This document shows positions 1-5,619 of a stretch of DNA of 7,885 nucleotides, piece after piece (positions within the stretch are counted from its first letter, which is position 1; every line of letters begins with the position of its first letter). Origin of the DNA: an uncultured Flavobacterium sp. (GTDB lineage: Bacteria; Bacteroidota; Bacteroidia; Flavobacteriales; Flavobacteriaceae); contig NZ_CAMLIX010000222.1 of the NCBI RefSeq assembly GCF_946479975.1, positions 1 through 7,885 on the forward strand, in the 5' to 3' direction. Below the pieces are notes generated by a model. That model was not told the origin of the DNA, did not search any database, and was given only the letters and a program-made list of their open reading frames with translations. The position numbers were made by a program, and so were the translations under genes.

Positions 1-654
1 TTTTATGGCAATATCGAAGATTACGTTGTTTTAGCCCTTTTGCCGTCTTATTTAGAACGCGAAGGGTCTTCGTTAATTTACATGGTAGAAGATTTAATAA
101 AACTATCCAATCAGCCTGAAAGTGGGTTTTATTTACACAACCACGGAGAACTTACCCAAAAGCTTTTAGAATTAGACGAAGCTGGTCAAAACGTAATTCT
201 AATTGGCGTTACTTATGCTTTATTAGATTTAATCGAAAAACATCAATTCAATCTCCAAAATACCATTATTATGGAAACTGGCGGAATGAAAGGAAAACGC
301 AAAGAAATGATTCGCGAAGAATTGCATGAAATACTTTGTAAAGGCTTCGGCGTTTCATCTATTCACTCTGAATACGGCATGACCGAACTTTTAGCACAGG
401 CGTATTCTTTAGGCGAAGGAGTTTTCGAATGTCCGTCTTGGATGAATATTTTAGTCCGCGATCCAGAAGATGCTCTCACTTACGTCAAAGATGGAAAAAC
501 CGGCGGTATAAATGTGATTGATTTGGCCAATATTAATTCGTGTTCTTTTATTGCCACACAGGATTTAGGCAAAAAAAATCCCAACAACTCTTTTGAGGTA
601 TTGGGACGTTTTGATAATTCTGATATTCGCGGCTGTAATTTGATGGTTTTGTAA
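1..654 (+). CDS. Acyl-protein synthetase / acyltransferase, LuxE-like (5' end outside window)
   Basis: The reading frame is open from base 1 to the TAA at 652-654, giving 217 visible residues. The TTG at 40 is inside the frame and need not be a start, so the gene most likely begins upstream and is partial only because of the window edge. The visible part resembles the C-terminal portion of the LuxE/acyl-protein synthetase family (ANL-like adenylating fold). A hydrophobic strand VILIGVTYALLDL (visible residues 65-77) is followed by METGGMKGKRKEM (91-103), then SEYGMTELLAQAY (123-135), which resembles the adenylate-forming YG-TE motif, and a terminal GRFDNSDIRGC (202-212). LuxE-type proteins activate a fatty acid as acyl-AMP and transfer it. 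No luciferase or reductase genes are visible, so the true substrate is unknown; a role in lipid or surface-molecule acylation is inference. The gene converges on the membrane-protein gene ending at 779. Confidence 0.75.
   Translation, partial: FYGNIEDYVVLALLPSYLEREGSSLIYMVEDLIKLSNQPESGFYLHNHGELTQKLLELDEAGQNVILIGVTYALLDLIEKHQFNLQNTIIMETGGMKGKRKEMIREELHEILCKGFGVSSIHSEYGMTELLAQAYSLGEGVFECPSWMNILVRDPEDALTYVKDGKTGGINVIDLANINSCSFIATQDLGKKNPNNSFEVLGRFDNSDIRGCNLMVL
571..606 (-). terminator. Intrinsic terminator for the 114-residue membrane-protein gene, inside the acyltransferase coding end
   Basis: Read on the minus strand, TCCCAA (606-601) pairs with TTGGGA (584-579). An inner CTC/GAG pair (597-595 with 590-588) closes an AAAA loop. 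A run of eight T (578-571) follows at once. This is a textbook hairpin plus U-tract, about 170 bp beyond the stop of the minus-strand gene at 779. On the plus strand the U-tract is weak, so it should act mainly on minus-strand transcripts. It lies within the last 30 codons of the acyltransferase gene. Function is inferred from form only. Confidence 0.55.
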
Positions 655-657
655 ATG

Positions 658-770
658 GTTTAATCGTTAATTTGTGAAATCGACAATACTGGTCAAATTG
701 TAAATGTTGATTTGTGTAGTCGTTTAACCGCAAAATTCGATTAAACAGTTAAACAATTAACCGATTAAAC
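658..770. repeat. Degenerate 8-bp repeats (GATTAAAC type) with inverted ends in a convergent spacer
   Basis: Four consecutive 8-mers run from 739 to 770: GATTAAAC, AGTTAAAC, AATTAACC, GATTAAAC. Reverse-orientation relatives lie at 658-665 (GTTTAATC) and 722-729 (GTTTAACC). The outer ends form an imperfect inverted repeat: 658-670 (GTTTAATCGTTAA) is the reverse complement of 757-770 apart from one extra C. The spacer (655-778) holds no convincing gene. No U-run follows either arm, so it is not a standard terminator. Confidence 0.6.
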
Positions 771-778
771 AAAAAAAA

Positions 779-1123
779 TCAATTCTCCTCAATTACACCA
801 ATACTTTCTATTCCTTCTTTTCCAGACAATGCTTTTTCTTTTTCTCCTTTGCTTTCCAATAGTTTGTAAACACCGTAGCAAGCTAGACCACCGCAAAGCA
901 CAAAAAGAATACTCCATCCCTCGTTCTTAAAACCCTCATCATCAACAACCTCTAGTCCTCCAGTAAAAGCAGACAGCAATCCGACAATGAATCCTGACAA
1001 AAGTGTCCCTCCATAATAAGACACCATTCCGATACCGAAATAGCCCCATTTGTTTTTTTCATATTGGACGGCCAAATTGGTAAATGCTTTCCAAATCCAG
1101 TAGATAAATAAAATTCCGATCAT
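779..1123 (-). CDS. Small integral membrane protein of unknown function (114 aa)
   Basis: ATG at 1123-1121 and TGA at 781-779 give 114 residues. I cannot name a characterised family. Three hydrophobic stretches suggest membrane segments: residues 1-16 (MIGILFIYWIWKAF), about 28-55 (glycine-rich, YFGIGMVSYYGGTLLSG and on), and about 70-88 (WSILFVLCGGLACYGVYKL). An acidic loop (EVVDDEGFKNE, 58-68) separates the second and third. The C-terminal 26 residues are charged and hydrophilic. There is no lipobox or cleavable signal peptide. Its own promoter box lies at 1149-1156, after the tyrS terminator, so it is probably transcribed alone. That it is a real gene is supported by the sensible membrane-protein composition, the promoter upstream and a terminator downstream. 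Function is unknown. Confidence 0.7.
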   Translation of the reverse strand: MIGILFIYWIWKAFTNLAVQYEKNKWGYFGIGMVSYYGGTLLSGFIVGLLSAFTGGLEVVDDEGFKNEGWSILFVLCGGLACYGVYKLLESKGEKEKALSGKEGIESIGVIEEN

Positions 1124-1148
1124 ATTTTGTTAAGTTAGTTTCAGGTGA

Positions 1149-1156
1149 CAAACTTA
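1149..1156 (-). promoter_or_regulatory. Promoter -7 box of the 114-residue membrane-protein gene
   Basis: On the minus strand the sequence is TAAGTTTG, matching the Bacteroidota -7 consensus TAnnTTTG. It ends 25 bp before the ATG at 1123, implying a 5' leader of about 20 nt. No TTTG is seen 19-21 bp upstream, so the upstream element is weak. Confidence 0.5.
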
Positions 1157-1189
1157 ATAAAAAAACTCTTACTTTTTCATTATCAATAA

Positions 1190-1233
1190 ATTAAAATAAA
1201 AAACCCCAAGAACTCTTGCAAGAATTTGGGATT
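1190..1233 (-). terminator. Intrinsic terminator of tyrS
   Basis: On the minus strand AATCCCAA (1233-1226) pairs with TTGGGGTT (1209-1202), eight pairs with one T-G wobble, around a 16-nt loop. The T-rich tract TTTTTTATTTT follows. It starts about 25 bp after the tyrS stop codon and precedes the promoter of the next gene. Confidence 0.75.
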
Positions 1234-1258
1234 TATATATTGAATTTAAAGATTGTTA

Positions 1259-2554
1259 CTAAACAACTCGAATCACAAAATAATTCTTTTTACCACTTTG
1301 TAACAAAACAAATTGATTGTTGATCAAGTCGTTTGACGTTAAAACAAAATCCTCTTTTATTTTTTCTCTGTTTACAGAAATAGAATTTGCCGTTAAAGCT
1401 CTTCTTGCTTCTCCGTTCGATTTAAAGAAACCTGTTTTTTCGTTTAAAACATTAATAATTTCCAATCCGTTTTCTAAGTCAGCTTTTGTAATTTCAGCTT
1501 GTGGAACACCATCAAAAACTTCTAAAAAAGTAGCTTCATCCAATTTTTTCAAATCTTCTGCAGTTGAATTTCCAAACAAAATATTCGAAGCCTGGATTGC
1601 TTTTTCTAATTCTTCACGATTGTGAACAAAAATAGTAATTTCTTCTGCTAATTTCTTTTGAAGAATTCTCAAATGCGGTGCTGCTTGATGCTCTGCAATC
1701 AAGGCATCGATTGTTTCTTTATCTAAAAAAGTAAAAATTTTGATGTATTTCTCAGCATCAACATCTGTTGTATTTACCCAAAATTGGTAAAATTTATAAA
1801 CCGAAGTTTTATCAGCATCTAACCAAACATTTCCACCTTCAGATTTTCCAAATTTAGATCCGTCTGCTTTTGTAATTAACGGCGTTGTTAAAGCATATGC
1901 TTTTGCATTTTCCCCACCCATTCTGCGCACTAATTCTGTTCCAGTGGTAATATTACCCCATTGATCAGAACCTCCCATTTGCAAAATGCAATTGTTATTT
2001 TTATATAAATGATAAAAATCGTAACCTTGAATTAATTGGTATGTAAACTCTGTAAAAGACATTCCTTCGCCTTCTCCGTTAATTCTCTTTTTAACAGAAT
2101 CCTTCGCCATCATATAATTTACAGTGATACGTTTTCCAACTTCACGTGCAAAATCGATAAAAGAGAATTCTTTCATCCAATCGTAGTTGTTCACCATAAT
2201 TGGACCATTTGGTTCATTTGAATTAAAGTCTAAGAAACGCGACAGAACACTTTTTATTCCCGCAACATTTTTTGCCAAAGTTTCTTCGTTTAACAGATTT
2301 CTTTCGTCAGATTTTCCAGAAGGATCACCAATCATTCCGGTCGCACCACCCACAAGAGCTACTGGCTGATGACCAAAATTCTTTAAATGAACCAATAAAA
2401 TGATCTGAACCATACTGCCAATATGAAGTGAATCTGCCGTTGGATCAAAACCAATATACGCAGCAGTAGCTTCTTTTAGCAATTGTTCTTCCGTTCCAGG
2501 CATACTATCATGATATAACCCGCGCCATTTTAATTCTTCAACTAGATTCTTCAT
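1259..2554 (-). CDS. tyrS: Tyrosine--tRNA ligase
   Basis: Cytoplasmic class I aminoacyl-tRNA synthetase that activates tyrosine with ATP and loads it on tRNA-Tyr. The chosen ATG (2554-2552) gives 431 residues, normal for bacterial TyrRS. The frame stays open to 2638, but that extension crosses the promoter box and the intergenic repeat and is not TyrRS-like. Visible signatures: tyrosine-pocket Y33; HIGH-type motif HIGS (44-47); GDPSGKS (76-82), with D77 at the tyrosine amino-group site; the YQLIQGYDF region (172-180) with Y172, Q176 and D179; GGSDQWGN (194-201); KMSKS-type loop KFGKS (234-238). A C-terminal S4 RNA-binding domain covers about residues 365-431 ([19 protein letters not shown]). 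KFGKS is the usual form in this TyrRS group. The gene has its own promoter (2577-2608) and terminator (1190-1233), so it looks monocistronic. No T-box or other leader fits in the short 5' region. Confidence 0.97.
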   Translation of the reverse strand: MKNLVEELKWRGLYHDSMPGTEEQLLKEATAAYIGFDPTADSLHIGSMVQIILLVHLKNFGHQPVALVGGATGMIGDPSGKSDERNLLNEETLAKNVAGIKSVLSRFLDFNSNEPNGPIMVNNYDWMKEFSFIDFAREVGKRITVNYMMAKDSVKKRINGEGEGMSFTEFTYQLIQGYDFYHLYKNNNCILQMGGSDQWGNITTGTELVRRMGGENAKAYALTTPLITKADGSKFGKSEGGNVWLDADKTSVYKFYQFWVNTTDVDAEKYIKIFTFLDKETIDALIAEHQAAPHLRILQKKLAEEITIFVHNREELEKAIQASNILFGNSTAEDLKKLDEATFLEVFDGVPQAEITKADLENGLEIINVLNEKTGFFKSNGEARRALTANSISVNREKIKEDFVLTSNDLINNQFVLLQSGKKNYFVIRVV

Positions 2555-2576
2555 TTTTTTTCTAAAATAATTTGCG

Positions 2577-2608
2577 CAAATATAATCAATGGTAATGGCA
2601 ATATCAAA
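2577..2608 (-). promoter_or_regulatory. tyrS promoter (Bacteroidota type)
   Basis: On the minus strand TTTG (2608-2605), a 20-bp spacer, then TATATTTG (2584-2577) match both elements of the Bacteroidota sigma-ABfr consensus TTTG-N19-21-TAnnTTTG. The -7 box ends 22 bp before the ATG, implying a leader of roughly 18 nt. No Shine-Dalgarno sequence is visible; the bases before the ATG are A-rich. Confidence 0.7.
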
Positions 2609-2615
2609 AACTTCT

Positions 2616-2708
2616 GCCACTAAGGCACAAAGACGCAAGATTCACAAATAGTTTTACCACATAGACGCAAAGTATTTTTTAATCTTTGCGTCTTTGTTCC
2701 TTTGTGGC
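2616..2708. repeat. Nested inverted repeat of the 'cacaaagacgcaaag' type
   Basis: Inner palindrome: AGACGCAAAG (2663-2672) and its perfect complement CTTTGCGTCT (2684-2693), with an 11-nt T-rich loop. Outer palindrome: the arm starting GCCACTAAGGCACAAAGACG (2616-2635, running to about 2638) is complementary to 2686-2708, 21 of 23 positions by eye. All arms share the words CACAAAG, AGACGCAAAG and their complements. The element fills the centre of the divergent spacer between the tyrS and SDR promoters. From memory, such CACAAAGACGCAAAG words recur between genes in Flavobacteriaceae genomes. It contains no transposase and no credible coding frame. Confidence 0.7.
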
Positions 2709-2724
2709 AAAAACAAAAAAAACC

Positions 2725-2752
2725 TTTGCAACTTTGTTTCTCTGCAACTTTG
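2725..2752. repeat. Short direct repeat, TTTGCAACTTTG / TCTGCAACTTTG
   Basis: Two 12-mers at 2725-2736 and 2741-2752 differ at one base and are 16 bp apart. They continue the T-rich CTTTG theme of the neighbouring inverted repeat. The second copy ends with the TTTG proposed as the -33 box of the SDR gene, so the repeat may have supplied promoter sequence (inference). Confidence 0.5.
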
Positions 2753-2779
2753 CACCTTAAAAGCAAAAACTTATCTTTA
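2749..2779 (+). promoter_or_regulatory. Promoter of the SDR epimerase-like gene
   Basis: TTTG (2749-2752), a 19-bp spacer, then TATCTTTA (2772-2779) fit TTTG-N19-TAnnTTTG with one mismatch in the last base. The -7 box ends only 4 bp before the ATG at 2784, so the predicted transcription start is at or next to the start codon. Confidence 0.55.
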
Positions 2780-2783
2780 CAAC

Positions 2784-3779
2784 ATGATATTAGTAACTGG
2801 AGGAACTGGTTTGGTGGGCGCACATTTATTGCTTCATTTAATTGAAAATGGAGAAAATGTTCGGGCTATTTACAGAACTCAAAACAGCATTAAAAAAACG
2901 AAATCGGTTTTTGATTTTTATAAGAAATCAAATTTGTTTGAAAAGATTAATTGGCTTGAAGCCGATATTCTTGACGTTCCTTCTTTAGAAATTGCTTTTA
3001 TTGATATCAAATACGTTTACCATTGTGCCGCGTTGATTTCTTTTGATCCGAAAGACGAAGAAAAACTTAGAAAAACCAATATCGAAGGCACAGCCAACAT
3101 TGTAAACTTTTCTATTGCAAAAGAAATTGAAAAATTTTGTTTCATAAGTTCAATTGCTGCTCTTGGCGATATCGCGTCGCACGAAACTTATATTACCGAA
3201 GAAACAGACTGGAATCCTGAAAAACCGCATAGTGATTATGCTATTTCTAAATATGGTGCCGAAATGGAAGTTTGGCGCGGACTACAAGAAGGCTTAAAAG
3301 TCATTATTGTAAATCCGGGTGTAATTTTAGGTCCGCCTCAAATGATGACTATTTTTGAACAAGGAAGTAGTGAAATTTATCAGAAAGTATCAAAAGGACT
3401 TCCCTTCTATTCACTCGGAAGTACTGGTTTTATTACTGTTGATGATGTTACTAAAAATACTGTTGAATTAATGAAAAGCGACATTCAAAACGAACGCTTT
3501 ACATTGATTGCTGACAATATTGTTTTCAGGGATATTTTAAACACTGTTGCAGACGCTTTAAAAGTAAAAAGACCGCATATTTATGCAAAGCCTTTTTTTA
3601 TGAATTTCGTTTGGATTGTGGACAGTGTGTTTTCGACTTTGTTTTTTAGAAAAAGAAGTATTACAAGAGCAACTGCAAAAGCTTCTAATACTAAAAACTT
3701 ATATTCTAACGAAAAAATAAAAACCGCTCTAGGAACGGTTTTTACTGATGTACATTCTTATGTCAAAAAACAGATTTAA
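2784..3779 (+). CDS. NAD(P)-dependent epimerase/dehydratase-like protein (extended SDR)
   Basis: Rossmann-fold oxidoreductase of the extended short-chain dehydrogenase/reductase family, 331 residues from the ATG at 2784. The frame is open back to 2694, but that stretch is low-complexity repeat and lies upstream of the promoter; MILVTGGTGLVG is a typical SDR start. Seen: the nucleotide-binding TGGTGLVG (residues 5-12); the acidic residue D61 in LEADILD (59-64); CAALISF (81-87) in the usual NAG/CAA position; catalytic serine region SSIAALG (122-128); the YxxxK pair Y152 and K156 in SDYAISKYGAE; VNPGVILGP (177-184) of the extended SDRs. The C-terminal substrate domain is less conserved and has a hydrophobic stretch around 268-288. 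The substrate cannot be told from sequence; nucleotide sugar, flavonol-reductase-like and 3-beta-HSD-like relatives all share these motifs. Its stop is 5 bp from the convergent DUF4296 gene. Confidence 0.88.
   Translation: MILVTGGTGLVGAHLLLHLIENGENVRAIYRTQNSIKKTKSVFDFYKKSNLFEKINWLEADILDVPSLEIAFIDIKYVYHCAALISFDPKDEEKLRKTNIEGTANIVNFSIAKEIEKFCFISSIAALGDIASHETYITEETDWNPEKPHSDYAISKYGAEMEVWRGLQEGLKVIIVNPGVILGPPQMMTIFEQGSSEIYQKVSKGLPFYSLGSTGFITVDDVTKNTVELMKSDIQNERFTLIADNIVFRDILNTVADALKVKRPHIYAKPFFMNFVWIVDSVFSTLFFRKRSITRATAKASNTKNLYSNEKIKTALGTVFTDVHSYVKKQI
3712..3743 (-). terminator. Terminator of the GT2-dihydroorotase-DUF4296 operon, inside the SDR coding end
   Basis: AAAAACCG (3719-3726) and CGGTTTTT (3736-3743) form a perfect 8-bp stem with a 9-nt loop. 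On the minus strand the stem runs into TTTTTATTTTTT (3723-3712), a strong U-tract, about 40 bp beyond the DUF4296 stop codon at 3785. On the plus strand the same hairpin has a five-T tail but lies 34 bp before the SDR stop codon, so plus-strand termination there would cut off the message. Most likely it serves the minus-strand operon. Confidence 0.65.
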
Positions 3780-3784
3780 ATAAA

Positions 3785-4258
3785 TTACCTTCTGTTTTTT
3801 CTTTGAATCATTTTAATCGAATCAACATTAATTTTTCGAATTGTTTTTTGAATTGAATCTTTCGGAAGTTCCTTTTTCTTATTTTTAAGTGCTTTCGCCG
3901 CTTTTTTCTCGTCAATTTTAGCCAGAGAATCTGCTGCTCTTTGATTTACAGCTATTCTTTTGTTTACCTCATCAAACATGTCTTTGTAATTCTCATAATC
4001 TGAGGCATAATACACATTATTCTGAGCAAACTGAAGACTATCGACCTTATATTTTTTGAAAATAAACTTGGTTGGATCACTTTCAACAGAATCCAAAGAC
4101 AATGGTTTTTGATAACGCATGGCTTCCAAAAGCGATAAATCATACATAATATCAATCATTTTTTCTTTCTCGATAAACTTTGCAGGCTGTTTTACGAGCT
4201 CTTTTTTACAGCTTATAGAAAGAAATAAAACCAATAGTATTACAATACAATTTTTCAT
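3785..4258 (-). CDS. DUF4296-family lipoprotein
   Basis: Predicted lipoprotein of 157 residues from the ATG at 4258-4256; an in-frame TTG at 4279 would overlap the dihydroorotase stop and add residues before the signal peptide, so I reject it. The signal peptide MKNCIVILLVLFLSISC ends at a lipobox cysteine, C17, followed by KKE rather than an acidic surface-export signal, which suggests a periplasm-facing anchor (inference). Residues about 25-105 fit DUF4296, a Bacteroidota-restricted domain of unknown function: PAKFIEKEKMIDIMYDLSLL (25-44) and NVYYASDYENYKDMFDEVNK (81-100). The last 50 residues are strongly basic and low in complexity, rich in K, R and DSIK-like stretches, probably extended or helical. 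It is the last gene of a three-gene operon, 10 bp after the dihydroorotase stop. Confidence 0.82.
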   Translation of the reverse strand: MKNCIVILLVLFLSISCKKELVKQPAKFIEKEKMIDIMYDLSLLEAMRYQKPLSLDSVESDPTKFIFKKYKVDSLQFAQNNVYYASDYENYKDMFDEVNKRIAVNQRAADSLAKIDEKKAAKALKNKKKELPKDSIQKTIRKINVDSIKMIQRKNRR

Positions 4259-4268
4259 AATCTGCTTT

Positions 4269-5609
4269 TTATCTGTCAAATAATAATCTTTTTCCAGCTC
4301 TTGTATCTTTTACTTTAAAATTATTATAAACCAATTCTCCATTTACAAAAGTATGTGTAATTCTAGATTTGAAAGTAAAATTCTCAAAAGGCGACCAGCC
4401 GCATTTGTATAAAATGTTTTCTGGTTTCACACTCCAAGGCAGACTCGGGTTTACGATTACTAAATCGGCGTGATAACCTTCTTTAATGAATCCTCTTTTT
4501 TCAATTTTGAAAATCTTCGCTGGATTGTGGCACATTTTCTCCACGATTTTCTCCACACTGATTTTTCCTTGATGATACGCTTCAAACATCGCCACAACGG
4601 CATGCTGCACCAACGGCCCACCAGAAGGCGCATTCAAATAAGACTGCATTTTTTCTTCTTTGGTATGAGGCGCGTGATCTGTTGCAATAACATCAATTCT
4701 GCCGTCATTTAAAGCTTTCCAAAGTTCAGCACGATCTTCGGCAGTTTTAACCGCAGGATTCCATTTAATGAAATTTCCTTTTGTTTTATAATCTTCATCT
4801 GTAAACCATAGGTGGTGTACACAAACCTCAGCGGTAATTTTTTTATCTTCTAACGGAATTTTATTGGTAAACAATTCCATTTCTTTCGCAGTAGAAAGAT
4901 GGAAAATATGTAGTCTTGCACCAGTCCTTTTTGCCAGCGCCACCGCTTTTGAAGAAGAAATATAACAAGCCTCTGCACTACGAATTAAATTGTGCGCCGT
5001 TACCGGAACATCTTCTCCATATTGCTCTTTAAAAGCTGCAAGATTATTTTTAATTGTCGTTTCGTCTTCACAGTGAACTGCAATTAACATTGGCGTACTA
5101 GAAAAAATTCTTTCTAAAACTGCTTCATTATCAACCAGCATATTTCCAGTTGACGAACCTAAGAAAATCTTGATTCCTGCAACATTCTTTGGATTCGTTT
5201 TTAAAACTTCTTCCAAATTATCGTTTGTTGCGCCCATCATAAACGAATAATTCGCAAATGATTTTTGAGCAGCAATTTGATATTTATCTTCTAAAATTTC
5301 TTGAGTAACCGCATTCGGAACCGTATTTGGCTGTTCGATAAAAGAAGTGATACCGCCTGCAACTGCAGCACGAGATTCAGATTCGATATCTCCTTTATGT
5401 GTTAAACCCGGTTCTCTAAAATGTACTTGATCGTCTATTGCACCCGGCATTAAATAACTACCTTCGGCATCGATAACTTTACAATCTGAACTTTTTAATG
5501 AAATGCTGTCAGCAATTTCAACAATCAAATCGTTTTCAATTAAAACATCACCTTCAAAAATTGTCCCTTCGTTTACAATTTTGGCATTTTTTATTAAAAT
5601 CCTGTTCAT
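4269..5609 (-). CDS. pyrC: Dihydroorotase
   Basis: Amidohydrolase-superfamily enzyme that interconverts N-carbamoyl-L-aspartate and dihydroorotate in de novo pyrimidine synthesis, 446 residues, normal for the longer bacterial form. Seen: small N- and C-terminal beta domain around the barrel; PGAIDDQVHFREPG (55-68) with H63 and R65 in the metal/substrate loop; QPNTVP (93-98) with N95; GIKIFLG (145-151) with K147 where related cyclic amidohydrolases carry the carboxylated lysine; AVHCEDE (177-183) with H179; HIFHLST (234-240) with H234 and H237; DVIATDHAPHT (306-316) with catalytic D311. The first histidine of the usual HxH metal pair is glutamine here (Q61). From memory this DDQVHF form is common in Bacteroidota dihydroorotases. 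Allantoinase or hydantoinase is possible by family but less likely. It lies 10 bp after the GT2 stop and 10 bp before the DUF4296 gene, so it is probably co-transcribed with both. Confidence 0.88.
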   Translation of the reverse strand: MNRILIKNAKIVNEGTIFEGDVLIENDLIVEIADSISLKSSDCKVIDAEGSYLMPGAIDDQVHFREPGLTHKGDIESESRAAVAGGITSFIEQPNTVPNAVTQEILEDKYQIAAQKSFANYSFMMGATNDNLEEVLKTNPKNVAGIKIFLGSSTGNMLVDNEAVLERIFSSTPMLIAVHCEDETTIKNNLAAFKEQYGEDVPVTAHNLIRSAEACYISSSKAVALAKRTGARLHIFHLSTAKEMELFTNKIPLEDKKITAEVCVHHLWFTDEDYKTKGNFIKWNPAVKTAEDRAELWKALNDGRIDVIATDHAPHTKEEKMQSYLNAPSGGPLVQHAVVAMFEAYHQGKISVEKIVEKMCHNPAKIFKIEKRGFIKEGYHADLVIVNPSLPWSVKPENILYKCGWSPFENFTFKSRITHTFVNGELVYNNFKVKDTRAGKRLLFDR

Positions 5610-5619
5610 CTCGATTGGT

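Noticed and set aside
548..733. Minus-strand open frame of 61 codons across the acyltransferase end and the repeat spacer
   Set aside because: Its composition is not protein-like, it reads through the octamer repeats, and it overlaps a well-supported gene antisense.
1317..2369. Plus-strand open frames antisense to tyrS (1317-1625, 2036-2221, 2187-2369)
   Set aside because: Shadows of the tyrS codons with biased Phe/Ser/Lys-rich composition and no start signals.
2555..2638. N-terminal extension of tyrS by 28 codons
   Set aside because: It crosses a good two-element promoter and part of the inverted repeat; TyrRS proteins normally begin close to the [10 protein letters not shown] segment.
2694..2783. 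N-terminal extension of the SDR gene by 30 codons
   Set aside because: The extension is translated repeat and lies upstream of the promoter; the Rossmann motif begins at residue 5 of the shorter form, as usual.
2620..2823. Minus-strand open frame of 67 codons in the tyrS/SDR spacer
   Set aside because: It translates the intergenic repeat, giving Cys/Lys-rich low-complexity sequence, and overlaps the start of the SDR gene.
4259..4279. TTG start for the DUF4296 lipoprotein
   Set aside because: The ATG at 4258 begins directly at the signal peptide; the longer form only adds a charged leader overlapping the dihydroorotase stop.
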